This document shows, in pieces, positions 8,869-19,900 of a stretch of 64,000 nt of DNA; the first letter of the stretch is position 1; the number at the start of each line of letters is the position of its first letter. Below the pieces are notes generated by a model, which searched no databases, was not told where the DNA came from, and saw nothing but the letters and a program-made list of their open reading frames with translations. A program made the translations under genes and the position numbers. Origin of the DNA: Pseudomonas sp. PSKL.D1 (lineage in GTDB: Bacteria; Pseudomonadota; Gammaproteobacteria; Pseudomonadales; Pseudomonadaceae); contig NZ_CP118607.1 of NCBI RefSeq assembly GCF_028898945.1, forward strand, positions 1,536,001-1,600,000, read 5' to 3'.

Positions 8869-9945
8869 GTGAAGATTTTAGTAACAGGTGGTGCAGGCTT
8901 CATCGGCTCAGCCGTCATTCGACACATCATTTCCAACACTGACGACGCTGTAGTGAACGTCGACAAGCTGACCTATGCGGGCAATCTCGAGTCGCTGCAG
9001 TCGGTCGACCAGAACCCTCGCTATGCCTTCGAGCACGTCGACATCTGCAACCGGGAAGAGCTGGACCGTGTGTTCCGCGAGCACCAGCCGGATGCGGTAA
9101 TGCACCTGGCTGCCGAGTCTCACGTCGACCGCTCCATCAGCGGCCCCTCGGAGTTCATCCAGACCAACATCATCGGCACCTATGCATTGTTGGAAGCCGC
9201 ACGCGGTTACTGGAATGGTCTCGACGAAGCCCGCAAGTCGGCTTTCCGTTTCCACCACATTTCCACCGACGAAGTGTATGGCGACCTGGAAGGGCCGGAA
9301 GATCTTTTCACTGAAACGACCCCGTATCAGCCAAGCTCCCCCTACTCGGCAAGCAAGGCCAGCTCGGACCACCTGGTGCGCGCCTGGGCGCGTACTTATG
9401 GCCTGCCGACCCTGGTAACCAACTGCTCGAACAACTACGGGCCTTTCCACTTCCCCGAAAAGCTCATCCCGCTGGTCATTCTCAATGCACTGGAAGGCAA
9501 GCCGCTGCCGATCTATGGCAAGGGTGATCAGATCCGCGACTGGCTGTTTGTCGAAGACCATGCGCGCGCGCTCTACAAGGTGGTGACCGAGGGCGTGGTA
9601 GGCGAGACCTACAACATCGGCGGCCACAACGAGAAGCAGAACATCGAAGTGGTGCGCACCGTTTGCGCGCTGCTGGACGAACTGCGCCCAGCTTCCAAAT
9701 TTGCTCCGCACTTTGACCTGGTTACTTACGTTACCGATCGCCCTGGCCACGATGTGCGCTATGCCATCGACGCCAGCAAGATTCAGCGTGAGCTGGGCTG
9801 GGTGCCGGAAGAAACCTTCGAGTCGGGCATTCGCAAGACGGTGCAGTGGTACCTCGACAATGCTGAGTGGGTCGCTCACGTGAAAAGTGGCAGCTACCAG
9901 CAGTGGATTGACAAGAACTACACCGCACGAGCCGACAAGCAATGA
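8869..9945 (+). CDS. rmlB: dTDP-glucose 4,6-dehydratase
   Basis: This encodes 358 residues, the normal RmlB length, catalysing the second step of dTDP-L-rhamnose synthesis. The Rossmann motif [11 protein letters not shown] starts at residue 7. The dehydratase signature is complete: [11 protein letters not shown] contains the catalytic threonine/aspartate/glutamate triad, and [10 protein letters not shown] supplies tyrosine and lysine. [15 protein letters not shown] is also typical. The start is a GTG at 8869 preceded by AAGGTAGAG. The stop overlaps rmlD (ATGA), so rmlB, rmlD and rmlA are coupled. Confidence 0.97.
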   Translation: MKILVTGGAGFIGSAVIRHIISNTDDAVVNVDKLTYAGNLESLQSVDQNPRYAFEHVDICNREELDRVFREHQPDAVMHLAAESHVDRSISGPSEFIQTNIIGTYALLEAARGYWNGLDEARKSAFRFHHISTDEVYGDLEGPEDLFTETTPYQPSSPYSASKASSDHLVRAWARTYGLPTLVTNCSNNYGPFHFPEKLIPLVILNALEGKPLPIYGKGDQIRDWLFVEDHARALYKVVTEGVVGETYNIGGHNEKQNIEVVRTVCALLDELRPASKFAPHFDLVTYVTDRPGHDVRYAIDASKIQRELGWVPEETFESGIRKTVQWYLDNAEWVAHVKSGSYQQWIDKNYTARADKQ

Positions 9946-10847
9946 AAATTCTGCTGCTCGGGAAAGATGGCCAGGTTGGCTGGGAGTTGCAGCGGGCCTT
10001 GCTGGTGTTGGGTGAAGTTGTTGCCTTGAGCCGTCATCCGGCATCCACCCCCTATGGCACGTTGAGCGGCGACTTGGCGGACCTTGCCGGTTTGCGCGCG
10101 GCCATCGGCGCCGTCGCACCGGATGTGATCGTCAATGCTGCAGCGTACACGGCGGTGGACAAGGCGGAAACAGAGCGCGAACTTGCGCATACGGTCAACG
10201 CCCTGGCCAGCCAGGTAATGGCTGAAGAGGCCAAGCGCCTGGATGCGCTGCTGGTGCATTACTCCACCGATTATGTGTTTGACGGCACGGGTACAAGTGC
10301 CTGGAAAGAAAGCGACGCAGTGTCGCCGGTAAACTACTACGGCGATACCAAGTTGCAGGGCGAGCAGCTGATCGTTGCGTCAGGCTGCAAGCACCTGATC
10401 TTCCGTACCAGCTGGGTTTACGCAGCAAGGGGCAATAACTTCGCCAAAACCATGCTGCGCCTGGCTCGCGAAAAGCAAACGCTCAACATTATTGCTGACC
10501 AGATCGGCGTGCCGACCAGTGCTGAGCTACTGGCGGATGTTGCAGTGCTTGCAGTGCAAAAGACGCTGGCCAATCCGGCCTTGTGTGGCATCTACCACTT
10601 GGCGCCAACCGGTGAAACGTCGTGGCATGCCTATGCCACGTATGTCATCGAGTTTGCACGGCACAACGGCGAGACGCTGGCAGTGGAGGCGATCAACCCT
10701 ATCGCGACCACGGAGTACCCAACACCGGCGCGTCGCCCGTTGAACTCCCGTCTGGATACCCAAAAGTTGTGCAAGGCGTTCTCCTTGCAATTGCCGGACT
10801 GGAAGGTCGGCGTAACTCGAATGCTCATGGAAACGTTGAATAAATGA
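9942..10847 (+). CDS. rmlD: dTDP-4-dehydrorhamnose reductase
   Basis: This encodes 301 residues. It begins [16 protein letters not shown], the RmlD nucleotide-binding motif, and contains [20 protein letters not shown] and the [10 protein letters not shown] catalytic tyrosine/lysine segment. It performs the final reduction to dTDP-L-rhamnose. It overlaps rmlB and rmlA by four bases on each side, the hallmark of a translationally coupled operon. Confidence 0.96.
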   Translation: MKILLLGKDGQVGWELQRALLVLGEVVALSRHPASTPYGTLSGDLADLAGLRAAIGAVAPDVIVNAAAYTAVDKAETERELAHTVNALASQVMAEEAKRLDALLVHYSTDYVFDGTGTSAWKESDAVSPVNYYGDTKLQGEQLIVASGCKHLIFRTSWVYAARGNNFAKTMLRLAREKQTLNIIADQIGVPTSAELLADVAVLAVQKTLANPALCGIYHLAPTGETSWHAYATYVIEFARHNGETLAVEAINPIATTEYPTPARRPLNSRLDTQKLCKAFSLQLPDWKVGVTRMLMETLNK

Positions 10848-11734
10848 ACGCAATCAATCGTAAAGGCATCATTCTGGCTGGTGGTTCGGGTACGCGTTTG
10901 CATCCATTGACGCTGGGTGTGTCCAAGCAAATGCTGCCGATCTACGACAAACCGATGATTTTTTACCCGCTGTCGGTTCTGATGTTGGCGGGAATACGTG
11001 AAATCTTGATCATTTCGACGCCCGATGACTTGCCGGCGTTTCGCAAGCTGCTGGGCGATGGCAGCCAATACGGCATTCAGTTGAGTTACGCAGAGCAACC
11101 CAGCCCGGATGGCCTGGCGCAGGCGTTTATCATTGGTGAAGAGTTCATCGGTAGTGACCCGTGCTGCTTGATCCTGGGTGATAATATTTTCCACGGCCAG
11201 CACTTCTCGGACAAACTGCGCGCAGCAGCCGAGCAGAAAGAGGGCGCTACCGTGTTTGGTTATCACGTCAATGATCCAGAGCGCTTTGGTGTCGTTGAAT
11301 TCGACAAGAACGGCCAGGCATTGAGCATCGAAGAAAAGCCAGCCGTTCCGAAGTCCAACTACGCCGTTACGGGTTTGTACTTCTACGATAACGATGTGGT
11401 CAAGATTGCCAAGAGCATCAAGCCATCGCCGCGTGGCGAGCTGGAGATTACGGACGTTAACCGTGCCTATCTGGACAAGAAGGCCTTGACCGTGCAGATG
11501 CTCGGGCGTGGTTTTGCCTGGCTGGATACCGGTACCCACGAATCGCTGCTGGAAGCCAGCCACTTTGTGCACACCATCGAACAGCGCCAAGGCTGGAAGG
11601 TGGCATGCCTTGAAGAAATCGGCTTCACCAATGGCTGGATCTCCAGAGAACTGGTGGTATCCCAGGCTGAGAAATTGAAGAAAACTGGTTATGGCCAGTA
11701 CCTTCAGAAGATGTTGGAGGCCGGCGATCACTGA
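10844..11734 (+). CDS. rmlA: Glucose-1-phosphate thymidylyltransferase
   Basis: This encodes 296 residues. The nucleotidyltransferase signature [11 protein letters not shown] lies near residue 11, [18 protein letters not shown] follows, and ILGDNIFHG supplies the metal-binding aspartate. It makes dTDP-glucose from glucose-1-phosphate and dTTP, the first and feedback-controlled step toward dTDP-rhamnose. It completes rmlBDA; rmlC is located separately on the opposite strand at 12758-13303. Confidence 0.97.
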   Translation: MNAINRKGIILAGGSGTRLHPLTLGVSKQMLPIYDKPMIFYPLSVLMLAGIREILIISTPDDLPAFRKLLGDGSQYGIQLSYAEQPSPDGLAQAFIIGEEFIGSDPCCLILGDNIFHGQHFSDKLRAAAEQKEGATVFGYHVNDPERFGVVEFDKNGQALSIEEKPAVPKSNYAVTGLYFYDNDVVKIAKSIKPSPRGELEITDVNRAYLDKKALTVQMLGRGFAWLDTGTHESLLEASHFVHTIEQRQGWKVACLEEIGFTNGWISRELVVSQAEKLKKTGYGQYLQKMLEAGDH

Positions 11735-11770
11735 GTCGCCGCACCTCTCACCGGCAAGGTAGCAAGCAGC

Positions 11771-12691
11771 ATGTCCGACCATCTCCCGCGGGTTGCAGTG
11801 CTGCTGGCTGCGTACAACGGCATGGCCTGGATCGAGGCGCAAGTTGCCTCGATCCTTGCGCAGACCCGTGTCAATGTAAGCCTGTACATCAGTGTCGACC
11901 CCTCTACGGACGGGACTGAGGCCTGGTGTGCCGATTACGCTCGCATCCATCCCAACATACACGTGCTTGCGCAGGCAGGCCCATTTGGGGGCGCTGCACC
12001 TAATTTCTTTCGGCTGATTCGGGATGTCGACTTTTCGGCGTTCGATTACGTGTCCTTTGCCGACCAAGACGATTTTTGGTATCCCGATAAGCTCGAAAGG
12101 GCATTGGCCGCTCTGGGTGCCGGCAGTTTTGATGGGTACTCAAGCAACGTTGTCGCTTTCTGGCCCGATGGGCGCCGTCTGCTGGTGAATAAAGCGCAAC
12201 CACAGGTGCAATGGGATCACTACTTCGAGGCTGCGGGGCCTGGGTGCACTTATGTGCTTTCTCGGGTTCTGGCTGACGCATTCAAGCGCCTTGTAACAGA
12301 GCGCTGGCAAAGGGTGCAGGATGTTTCGCTGCATGATTGGCTGTGCTATGCATTTGCACGCAGTGCAGGGTTCAAGTGGTTTATTGATCCTGTTCCGAGC
12401 ATGGATTATCGGCAGCATCCGAATAATCAGTTTGGCGTGAACGCTGGGTTGGGGTCTGCAGTTGCGCGGGTCAGGAAGGTGATACAGGGATGGTGGTTTG
12501 CTCAGGTGAGGCTTATATGTGAGCTGACTGCCGAAAAAAACAGCCAGGATACTGTTGCGAGGATCCTCGCGCAGTCTGGGAGGTTTTCATTGTTCAGACT
12601 GATAATGCGTGCAAGAGAGTGCCGAAGGCGCGGCCGCGACCAATTGGTATTGGCTGCATTTTGTGGCTTATCGGCTTTTCGTCGTCGCTAA
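11771..12691 (+). CDS. Family 2 glycosyltransferase, probable rhamnosyltransferase
   Basis: This encodes 306 residues with one GT-A domain. VAVLLAAYNGMAWIEAQVASIL is the nucleotide-sugar-binding start, VDPSTDGT is the following aspartate motif, and FADQDDFWYPDKLERAL carries the DxD metal site. Its closest look-alike in the window is the GT at 14091, and both resemble transferases adding L-rhamnose in O-antigen loci. It follows rmlA by 36 bases and is probably its operon partner. The acceptor cannot be predicted. The gene ends at a bidirectional terminator facing rmlC. Confidence 0.8.
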   Translation: MSDHLPRVAVLLAAYNGMAWIEAQVASILAQTRVNVSLYISVDPSTDGTEAWCADYARIHPNIHVLAQAGPFGGAAPNFFRLIRDVDFSAFDYVSFADQDDFWYPDKLERALAALGAGSFDGYSSNVVAFWPDGRRLLVNKAQPQVQWDHYFEAAGPGCTYVLSRVLADAFKRLVTERWQRVQDVSLHDWLCYAFARSAGFKWFIDPVPSMDYRQHPNNQFGVNAGLGSAVARVRKVIQGWWFAQVRLICELTAEKNSQDTVARILAQSGRFSLFRLIMRARECRRRGRDQLVLAAFCGLSAFRRR

Positions 12692-12701
12692 AGATTGCTG
12701 T

Positions 12702-12732
12702 CCCGATGGGCCATCGACACCGACCCATCGGG
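12702..12732. terminator. Bidirectional hairpin terminator between GT and rmlC
   Basis: CCCGATGGG at 12702-12710 pairs with CCCATCGGG at 12724-12732. A CTTTTAAAAAAGG tract follows and gives a T run on the minus strand, so it can serve the convergent rmlC transcript and, less clearly, the plus-strand gene. Confidence 0.6.
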
Positions 12733-12757
12733 ATGGAAGACTTTTAAAAAAGGTTTG

Positions 12758-13303
12758 CTATTCAAATACCTCGGCATCCTGCAGCATTACCGCGATTGCG
12801 TCCTTGGCTGACAGGGTAGGCGTTTCAGTATATGGCCACTCAATTCCAACCATCGGGTCGTTCCATGCCAGGCTTCGCTCGTATTCTGGTGCCCAGTAAT
12901 CGGTGGTCTTGTAAAGGAACTCGGCGCTTTCAGACAGCACGACAAAGCCGTGGGCGAAGCCTTCGGGGATCCACAATTGGTGGCGATTGGCTGCGCTGAG
13001 GTGTGCACCAACCCATTTGCCGAATGTCGGCGAGCTCTTGCGCAGGTCGACTGCAACATCAAATACTTCGCCTTGCACTACCCGGACCAACTTAGCCTGC
13101 GCATGCTTGATTTGATAATGCAAGCCGCGGAGAACGCCTTTCACCGACCGGGAATGGTTGTCTTGCACGAATGTGACCGGTTTTCCGACAACTTCTTCGA
13201 AAACTTTCAGGTTGAAGCTTTCGTAGAAGAAACCGCGTTCATCTCCGAAAACCTTCGGTTCAAAGAGAACAACATCCGGAATCGCAAGGGAGGTGGCTTT
13301 CAT
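12758..13303 (-). CDS. rmlC: dTDP-4-dehydrorhamnose 3,5-epimerase
   Basis: This encodes 181 residues, the family length. The cupin core motifs are visible: FKARV-type start replaced by VVLFEPKVFGDERGFFYES, RGLHYQ with the catalytic histidine, and EGFAHGFVVLSE plus the active-site tyrosine in YKTTDYWAPEYE. It makes dTDP-4-keto-L-rhamnose for RmlD. Unlike the usual rmlBDAC order, it is on the minus strand, convergent with the rmlBDA-GT transcript, so it must have its own promoter within the 13304-14090 gap. Confidence 0.96.
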   Translation of the reverse strand: MKATSLAIPDVVLFEPKVFGDERGFFYESFNLKVFEEVVGKPVTFVQDNHSRSVKGVLRGLHYQIKHAQAKLVRVVQGEVFDVAVDLRKSSPTFGKWVGAHLSAANRHQLWIPEGFAHGFVVLSESAEFLYKTTDYWAPEYERSLAWNDPMVGIEWPYTETPTLSAKDAIAVMLQDAEVFE

Positions 13304-14090
13304 TGGTGCGGTATCTCCAAGTACATCCAGGGCCGGTTAAGCGAGGCATCTGGTAACAATAAAAATGGGATCGGTACAGCTCAGCCCTTATATAAACGCC
13401 AGGGGTGTGTTGAGGTGTGAGCGAGTGAGCACGACGTCTTGGCTGGGCGAAGCGGCCAGTGCATTTCCATAGAAGAAAATGTTTGAAGTCGAGTCATCAC
13501 TTTTGGCACTCACATGCACGCAAATGCTAGTGACGAGATGATAGTGAATGCAGTTTCAACGTGTTGACGGCGAAAGGTTGCAGTGATGATGGATAAATCT
13601 TCATAAGTGCGTAAATCTTTCTTCTGTCTGCCGTCGGTAACATCATGGTCACAGTGTTTAGGTCACAGTTTTGAACTGTTAGTTCTTAGGTCGCCTACAA
13701 ACCGCATTAGGCGTGCTATAGGTGCATTGCAGGTTATCATGGGGTGCCCCCTCTGACAACGGACGCCCATCCGCGCTTTCTGACCTGAATGCCACCTCAA
13801 AGCTTGTTGAGAATGGTTGCTGCCAACGCGCTCAGATTACCTGCCAGGGTCTGGCGGTATACCCCGGTTTCGCCGAGCTACCCTTACACCAACCCACTCC
13901 CGGTCGCGGCAGGTTCCGCGCCCGGGAGTAGCCTTCCACAAGGGTGACTTATGCTTAAGGAACTCATATCATGTGGACAAGAACTGCGAAGTACTGGCGC
14001 TCTGCGCTCAATATGGGCTCATCCATTTAAGGTGAGCACCCCGCCTTTCAGCATCATAGAGTGTAAAGGGTCAAGGAAAGAGGATTAAAG
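13304..14090. other. Low-GC intergenic region between divergent rmlC and a glycosyltransferase
   Basis: About 790 bases without a supportable gene. Short frames at 13722-13931 and 13817-14035 show no domain and no consistent start. The region must carry promoters for rmlC (leftward) and for the 14091 glycosyltransferase (rightward). A GGCGGTA sequence near 13853 vaguely resembles the ops core of JUMPstart, but the match is too short to call. The gap may be a remnant of O-antigen locus rearrangement. Confidence 0.45.
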
Positions 14091-15059
14091 TTGCAAGATT
14101 TTTCCTACAATAAAGCATCACAAGGCACCCACGGAAATGCCCCCCGGGTTGCCATCCTCCTCGCGACCTATAATGGCGAAGCGTTTCTCGCAGCCCAAAT
14201 CTCCTCGCTGATCAGTCAGTCATATAAAAACTGGGTTATATATGCGTCAGATGATGGGTCCCAGGACGGCACGCTAAAAATTCTCACTAACGCGCAGCGA
14301 GAACTGGGCGAGCACAAGCTGGTTATTTTGCGCGGGCCAGGGCGAGGGTTTGTCAATAATTTTATGTCTCTTTTACAGAGCAAAATGATCGAAGCCGAAT
14401 ACTTTGCTTTCTGTGACCAAGACGACATATGGCATCCGAACCGATTAGAGCGAGGCGTCAGTTGTCTGCAGAAAAATGCTGATGGGCAGCCCGCTCTGTT
14501 CTGCTCCCGAAGCCGCCTTGTCGATGCCGCTGGCGATGTTGTGGGTTACTCTGCCAACTTTACAACTCCACCCTCCTTTGCGAACGCGCTGGTTCAAAAT
14601 ATAGCAGGCGGGAATACCATGCTACTTAACAGCAGGGCGCGACAACTGCTCAGCGACCTTGCTTACCAGTACCCACTTATTGCCCATGATTGGTGGTGCT
14701 ACTTACTGATCACTGGTTGTGGAGGACAGGTTCACTTTAGTTCCGATCCCTTAATAGACTATCGGCAGCACGAGAAAAATCTGATCGGCGCAAATGCTAG
14801 CTTGAACAACATGCTCACCCGTTTGAAAAAGATGCTGAACGGGGACTTTAGCCGCTGGAACGAGTCGAACATCGCAACGCTCCATGATGCCCGCCCATTG
14901 CTGAAAGGTGAGAGCAGTAAAGCCCTTGACTGGTTTGATAAGGCTCGAACCGGATCGGTTGTCCATCGTGCTTATTGCCTTATTCGTTCAGGCGCACATC
15001 GGCAAGGTTTTATTGGGAATGTGGCGTTAGCGCTTGCTGTCCTGTTCAATAAGCTTTAG
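14091..15059 (+). CDS. Family 2 glycosyltransferase, probable rhamnosyltransferase
   Basis: This encodes 322 residues with a GT-A fold. VAILLATYNGEAFLAAQISSL binds the sugar nucleotide, SDDGSQDGT is the first aspartate motif, and FCDQDDIWHPNRLERG carries the DxD site. The architecture matches the transferase at 11771, suggesting duplication and divergence for two different rhamnose linkages. The start is a TTG at 14091, chosen because AAGGAAAGAGG lies just upstream and no ATG precedes the domain in frame. Base composition is lower in GC than the housekeeping genes, consistent with horizontal acquisition. Confidence 0.8.
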   Translation: MQDFSYNKASQGTHGNAPRVAILLATYNGEAFLAAQISSLISQSYKNWVIYASDDGSQDGTLKILTNAQRELGEHKLVILRGPGRGFVNNFMSLLQSKMIEAEYFAFCDQDDIWHPNRLERGVSCLQKNADGQPALFCSRSRLVDAAGDVVGYSANFTTPPSFANALVQNIAGGNTMLLNSRARQLLSDLAYQYPLIAHDWWCYLLITGCGGQVHFSSDPLIDYRQHEKNLIGANASLNNMLTRLKKMLNGDFSRWNESNIATLHDARPLLKGESSKALDWFDKARTGSVVHRAYCLIRSGAHRQGFIGNVALALAVLFNKL

Positions 15060-15067
15060 GCGCCAAT

Positions 15068-15967
15068 ATGGAAAAAACAGCTCTCTCGACCCAGCGCTTT
15101 CCTGAAACTTTATGCTTGATTGTCACCTACAACCCCAACCTGGAAGAGTTGGCCGAAACCCTTTTGTCTCTCGAAGGGCAGGTAAGCAAAACGCTTATCG
15201 TTGATAATTATTCGGATCAAAATGTATCGGAGTGGCTCGACGTATTCGGCACCAGGCTTTCAGTGGGCTTGATTGAGATGCAGGATAATTCCGGTTTGGC
15301 AAATGCTCAAAACGTCGGGATCGCCTACGCGCTGGAACATAAATACGAGCGTATTCTGCTGTTGGATCAGGACAGCAAACCCGAGGCCGGCTTTGTTGCC
15401 TGTCTGCATGTCGCGTTGAGTCAACTACAGATGAACAACGCTGCAGCAGTCGGGCCTGCATTTGTGGATCGGCGCCTTAAGAATCACCCAGAAACGCCTT
15501 CTGAACACGCTGAGCCTGCCCTGCGCGAGTTCTTGATTTCCTCTGGTATGCTGATTGAAACACGTCACCTTCAGCAAATCGGTTTAATGCTTGGTGACTT
15601 GTTTATTGATCATATTGATCATGAGTGGTGCTTCAGAGCCACCGATAAAGGCTATGCGCTATATCAAACACCGACAACGCGTCTTTATCACTCCCTGGGG
15701 GACAGAGTTGTACGCCTTTGGCTGCTGCGTAGAAGAGAAATATCGATCCACTCTGCCGTTAGAAACTACTACAAAGTTCGAAACTCAATTCACTTATTCA
15801 GGCTCGACCATGTGCCGTTGCGCTGGAAAGTGAAGTTCATGAAACAGGCGTTGGCGGTAGCGCTATTTAGTGTGCTTGTGTCGAAGGATAGAGCGGAGCG
15901 CCTGAAGCTGATTGCCATTTCGGTAGCCGACGGCCTGGCAGCCCGTTTAGGTGCATTAAAAAAATAA
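15068..15967 (+). CDS. Family 2 glycosyltransferase, rhamnosyltransferase type
   Basis: This encodes 299 residues. LCLIVTYNPNLEELAETLLSL and VDNYSDQN form the N-terminal part of the domain, NSGLANAQNVGIAYAL and LLLDQDSKPE the metal-binding part, a pattern typical of the WbbL/RfbF-type rhamnosyltransferase group. DHIDHEWCFRATDKG is a further group motif. The C-terminal third has basic and hydrophobic stretches suggesting peripheral membrane contact. It starts eight bases after the preceding glycosyltransferase, so the two are cotranscribed. Confidence 0.82.
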   Translation: MEKTALSTQRFPETLCLIVTYNPNLEELAETLLSLEGQVSKTLIVDNYSDQNVSEWLDVFGTRLSVGLIEMQDNSGLANAQNVGIAYALEHKYERILLLDQDSKPEAGFVACLHVALSQLQMNNAAAVGPAFVDRRLKNHPETPSEHAEPALREFLISSGMLIETRHLQQIGLMLGDLFIDHIDHEWCFRATDKGYALYQTPTTRLYHSLGDRVVRLWLLRRREISIHSAVRNYYKVRNSIHLFRLDHVPLRWKVKFMKQALAVALFSVLVSKDRAERLKLIAISVADGLAARLGALKK

Positions 15968-15975
15968 TGCAGCTG

Positions 15976-16006
15976 GCGGAAGGGAGGCATTTTCGCCCCC
16001 TTCCGC
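15976..16006. terminator. Hairpin between convergent glycosyltransferase and epimerase genes
   Basis: GCGGAAGGG at 15976-15984 pairs with CCCTTCCGC at 15998-16006, placed between two convergent stop codons. There is no clear T run, so its efficiency as an intrinsic terminator is uncertain. Confidence 0.5.
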
Positions 16007-16013
16007 GCTGCAA

Positions 16014-16967
16014 TTACTTATTAACGACCTTGACCAGGTTTTTCGAGTTCTGCCACTCCAGCGTTCGACGAATGCCATCATCGAAAGCCACAATTGGCTC
16101 AAAGCCGAAACAAGTCCGCGCCTTCGAAATGTCAAGAACGTTCGCTTTAAGATCAAACTCTCGCGCTGGGAGGAATTTCACATCTGGCATCGGATCAACC
16201 CATTTGGATATTTCCGCTATAACTTCCAGCAGTGAACGCCCTTGGCCTGAGCCCAGGTTGAATATGCGCTCTTTCCCTTCGTAACCCATCAGTGCAATGA
16301 TGCCCCGAATGGCATCATCAATATAGATATAGTCACGAACATTAGAACCATCTCCCCATATTTCTATAGGGAGAAGATTCCGTGAGCGCTCGATGAATAC
16401 CGAGACCGCTCCTTGCGCTTTGTTCACATCCTGCCCCGGACCATACGGGTTCGCCAATCTAATGATCTTGTAGGGCAGCCGGTGAAGCCGCTCGAACAAA
16501 GCCAGGTATTTCTCGATTGCCAGCTTGCTCACCCCATAGGAGCACGTAGGCTCCAAGGGGTGCTCTTCAGGGATTGGGAGAACCTGGGCGTCCCCATAGA
16601 TCGTTCCACCAGAAGACACAAAGTAGAGGCCCTTCAGCCCCAACGAAACAGCCAACTCCATCACTTGCAAAGAGTTACAGACGTTGGTGCTGATGTCCCA
16701 CGATGGGTCCTTGTTGGAGTTCCCAGGGAGCGATGAAGAGATCAGGTGGAAACAGATATCCGCTCCCTCAAGAGTCTCCTTAACGTCCTCGCGATTCTCG
16801 TAGTCCCCCATGTGCCAACGAACCTGAGCCATGGCCTCATCAGACAGAATCGTATTCTGAGGCGGAACGTGTCGGGTCAGCGAACTCACTTCATGCCCTT
16901 GCGCAATCAGCGCATTGATCAAGTGGCTGCCAATGAAACCCGTCCCACCCAAGACTGCACATTTCAT
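16014..16967 (-). CDS. NAD-dependent sugar epimerase/dehydratase (GalE-like extended SDR)
   Basis: This encodes 317 residues. The N-terminal Rossmann motif is GGTGFIGSHL; FVSSGGTIYGD supplies the serine/threonine motif and YGVSKLAIEKYL the catalytic tyrosine and lysine. RLANPYGPGQ and RDYIYIDDA are typical of UDP-hexose 4-epimerases. It probably supplies a UDP-sugar, such as UDP-Gal or UDP-GalNAc, to the O chain, but substrate is not evident. It begins 14 bases after the stop of the large fusion glycosyltransferase gene, in the same leftward transcript as Wzm and Wzt. Confidence 0.82.
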   Translation of the reverse strand: MKCAVLGGTGFIGSHLINALIAQGHEVSSLTRHVPPQNTILSDEAMAQVRWHMGDYENREDVKETLEGADICFHLISSSLPGNSNKDPSWDISTNVCNSLQVMELAVSLGLKGLYFVSSGGTIYGDAQVLPIPEEHPLEPTCSYGVSKLAIEKYLALFERLHRLPYKIIRLANPYGPGQDVNKAQGAVSVFIERSRNLLPIEIWGDGSNVRDYIYIDDAIRGIIALMGYEGKERIFNLGSGQGRSLLEVIAEISKWVDPMPDVKFLPAREFDLKANVLDISKARTCFGFEPIVAFDDGIRRTLEWQNSKNLVKVVNK

Positions 16968-16981
16968 ACCGAATGATCCTG

Positions 16982-19900
16982 CTACAGAGACAATTGGTGC
17001 AGGAGCTTCTTGGAGAACTCCTGTTCAGAGAAACAATGATCGAACACTTCCTTGCCCGCGCTACCAATGCTATTCCATTGCGCTGAGGAATTGATGGCTT
17101 CTATCAACGCTTTAGTAATGGCCGCTGGCTCGTTGCTTGGGACAATAAAGCCCGAATCACGATGGCGTATGTAGGCAGAGGTGCCAGTATTGACCGTGCA
17201 CATCATGGGAACGCCGACGCTCAGCGCATGCAAGGAGACCAGCGGTAACGTGTCATCGCGCGAAGGCACAACGACCATGTCCGTAGAGAACATGAGTTCC
17301 ACATAAGCTTGATAGTCGAGATCACCATGCAGTTCCACGTTGGGTAAACTGCTGACACTAGACTGCAGCCCCTCATAGAACGGTTTGTCCAGCACTCGCC
17401 CGTAGAATTCGAATTTGCATTTGCGCGCGAGATCAGAGGGCAGTCCCTTGATGGCGGCTGCAAGCAAATCCTGCCCTTTCCTTGGCTCGAACGACCCGAA
17501 CGTTCTTATGATCAGTGGCTCACCTTCTCCAGGTTTCTGCTGGCGAGCCTCTGCCGATTCAAGGCCCGGGAACCCGTACTCAACCACCTCGGTATTGCTG
17601 TGGTATGTCGTGATGGGCGCTGCCGCCCGCTTGCTTCCGGCCCAGATTTTTTCAGGCTTGCGAAGCGCTGCAACGAATTCAGGGTTGGATGCCGCCATTT
17701 GGGTGAACAGAGTGGTTTCGTGGATGTACCAATACACTTCAACCACGTCCGCTAACTGATTCACGATAGGGTAGGTCACTACCGTGTTGCAGATCAGCTT
17801 GTCGAAGTTGCGCGCAAAGTCATACACCGAGGCATGCTGAGTCAGCATGAGTTCATCCACGATCACCACCACGCCCAACGCTTGGAGCGCTGCGCGAATC
17901 GGCCCATCAGTAGGTGACATGACCACGACGAAATGACCTGCTTGGGTCAGCGATTTCGCCAGTTCAAAGACAACGCGTGGAGCGCCGCTTTCCGTAAGGT
18001 CGTGGGAAAACAGCAAAATATCCTTGCCGCCTTCTGTTCGCGTCGCGCCTTGAGCGAACACCTCGTAGTACTCCGGAGAGTCATGGAACAGCTGCTCTCG
18101 CATTGCCTTGGTGTAATAGGGGTCACGGGCCAACAGGCTGGCGAATCGACGCAGGATATAGATATCAGCCTTGTCTTTCTTCTTGGGTGCCTTGACCTTG
18201 TCTGCGGCATCTACCGAGGCCAGTGACATATGCCCGATATGCGTCAGGGTGGAGTGCGGGGTGTACACACAGGAGAACCCAAGCTCGCGAACTTTGAAGC
18301 ACAGGTCGACATCGGAATGGTTGATAGGGGCATTGACGGCATCAAAGCCCTTCACTTGTTCGAAAATGTCTTTCCTGATGGCCAGGCATGCACCACAGAT
18401 AAGAGAAACCTCACGAACAGATTGCGCGAAGTTATAGTGCGCCCCGGTATTTTCAGGTAGGCAGTGGAAGGCCGTACCCAGCAACCGGCGAACACCGGTC
18501 ACCATACCCGCATGCTGAATCGTGTTGCTCTCGTAAACCAGCTTGGGCCCAACGATGCCTACATCTGGCAGCTGCAAGTACTCAACCAGCGACTCTACCC
18601 AGTCCGCAGTCTGAACGCGTACGTCATCGTTGAAGAAAACCAGATACTCACCGCTCGCAGCTTTTGCACCTTGGTTGCATTTGTCAGAGAAGCTGTAGGG
18701 CAGGTCATAGCGGACAAAGACAATATTTGCGTCCGGGTAAACCGGGGTCAGCAAGTCGACGATTCTCGAATTCGTCACGACAAGGATTTCATAACGCTTC
18801 CAGGTCGTCGAATGCTTGATGGAGTCGAGGCTGTCGCTGATATTTTTTTCGTTGTCGGACGGGATAACGATGGAGACGAGCGCTTCGTCGCCATTAAAGT
18901 CAAACTTGAAGCGGTTGGCGGTTGGTAGCGCAACCGCCGTCCCTTTCCAGCCCCGGCGATCTCCGGCCGCCTGCAAAGCGCGAATGTTGGAATCCCTTGC
19001 ATATGGCTTACCGCCAGCAGCCCCGGAAGTAGCAATGGCGCGCCAGCCGTAAAGCACTTCCTCGATATGACGGATATTGGAGGTTTTTTCGGTTATCCGC
19101 AGAGCCAGATCGTAGTCTTGGGAGAAATCGAACTCGGAGCGGAACCCGCCTACTTCCTCAACCAGTGCTTTGCGGTAAGCAGTCAGGTGCCCGGTGTACA
19201 TGCAATTCAACAGCAGATTGGGGCTCCAATCCGGCTTGCTGAACACCTCAAGAACTGCGCCGCTCTCATCGATCTTGCATTCATCCGAGTAGAGCACATC
19301 CAGTGAAGCATCATCCCGGATGCCTGCCGCGATCCAATAGAGTGCGTCATGGGTAAGCAGGTCGTCGTTATCCAGCAGCGCGACGTAGCTCCCCGTCGCC
19401 AGGTTCAATGCGGCATTGGAGGCGCCTGCGATCCCGGCATTGACGTCAAGTGTCACGAACTTTATACGCGCATCGCGCTTGGCGAACCCGTCAAGCAGTG
19501 CAGTGATCTCCGGAGATTGCGAACAGTCATCGGCGATACACAGTTCCCAGTTGGTATAGGACTGGTTGAGCACGGACTCAATTGCCTGCTTGAGCAAGTC
19601 GACTGGCACTTTGTAAACCGGCATGATCAGGCTTAGCGTGGTGCCAAAATCAAACGCCTGAGCAGGAGGCTCCGAAAACCGACGGCTGATTTGCTCCAGG
19701 TTGAAGGCCAAACGTGCCTTGAGCACATCGACAGGCGCCGCACGCTCTACATCAGGGGTCAGGAGTTGAGCACGGGCAGTTGCCTCGAGAGCACGCAGGC
19801 CGCCGGACTCCAAAATACTCTGTATGCGTTCGAAGAGGTTACGCCAGCCCCCTACTCGATCCTTGGCAATCAACACCTTACGAGCCAGGGCCCGTAGCTT

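Noticed and set aside
13850..13867. Possible JUMPstart/ops element (GGCGGTA core)
   Set aside because: Only seven bases match the core, no wider JUMPstart sequence is present, and an RfaH-dependent system is not established here.
13722..14035. Two overlapping short frames in the gap before the 14091 glycosyltransferase
   Set aside because: No domain, no good start and different frames over the same AT-rich DNA.
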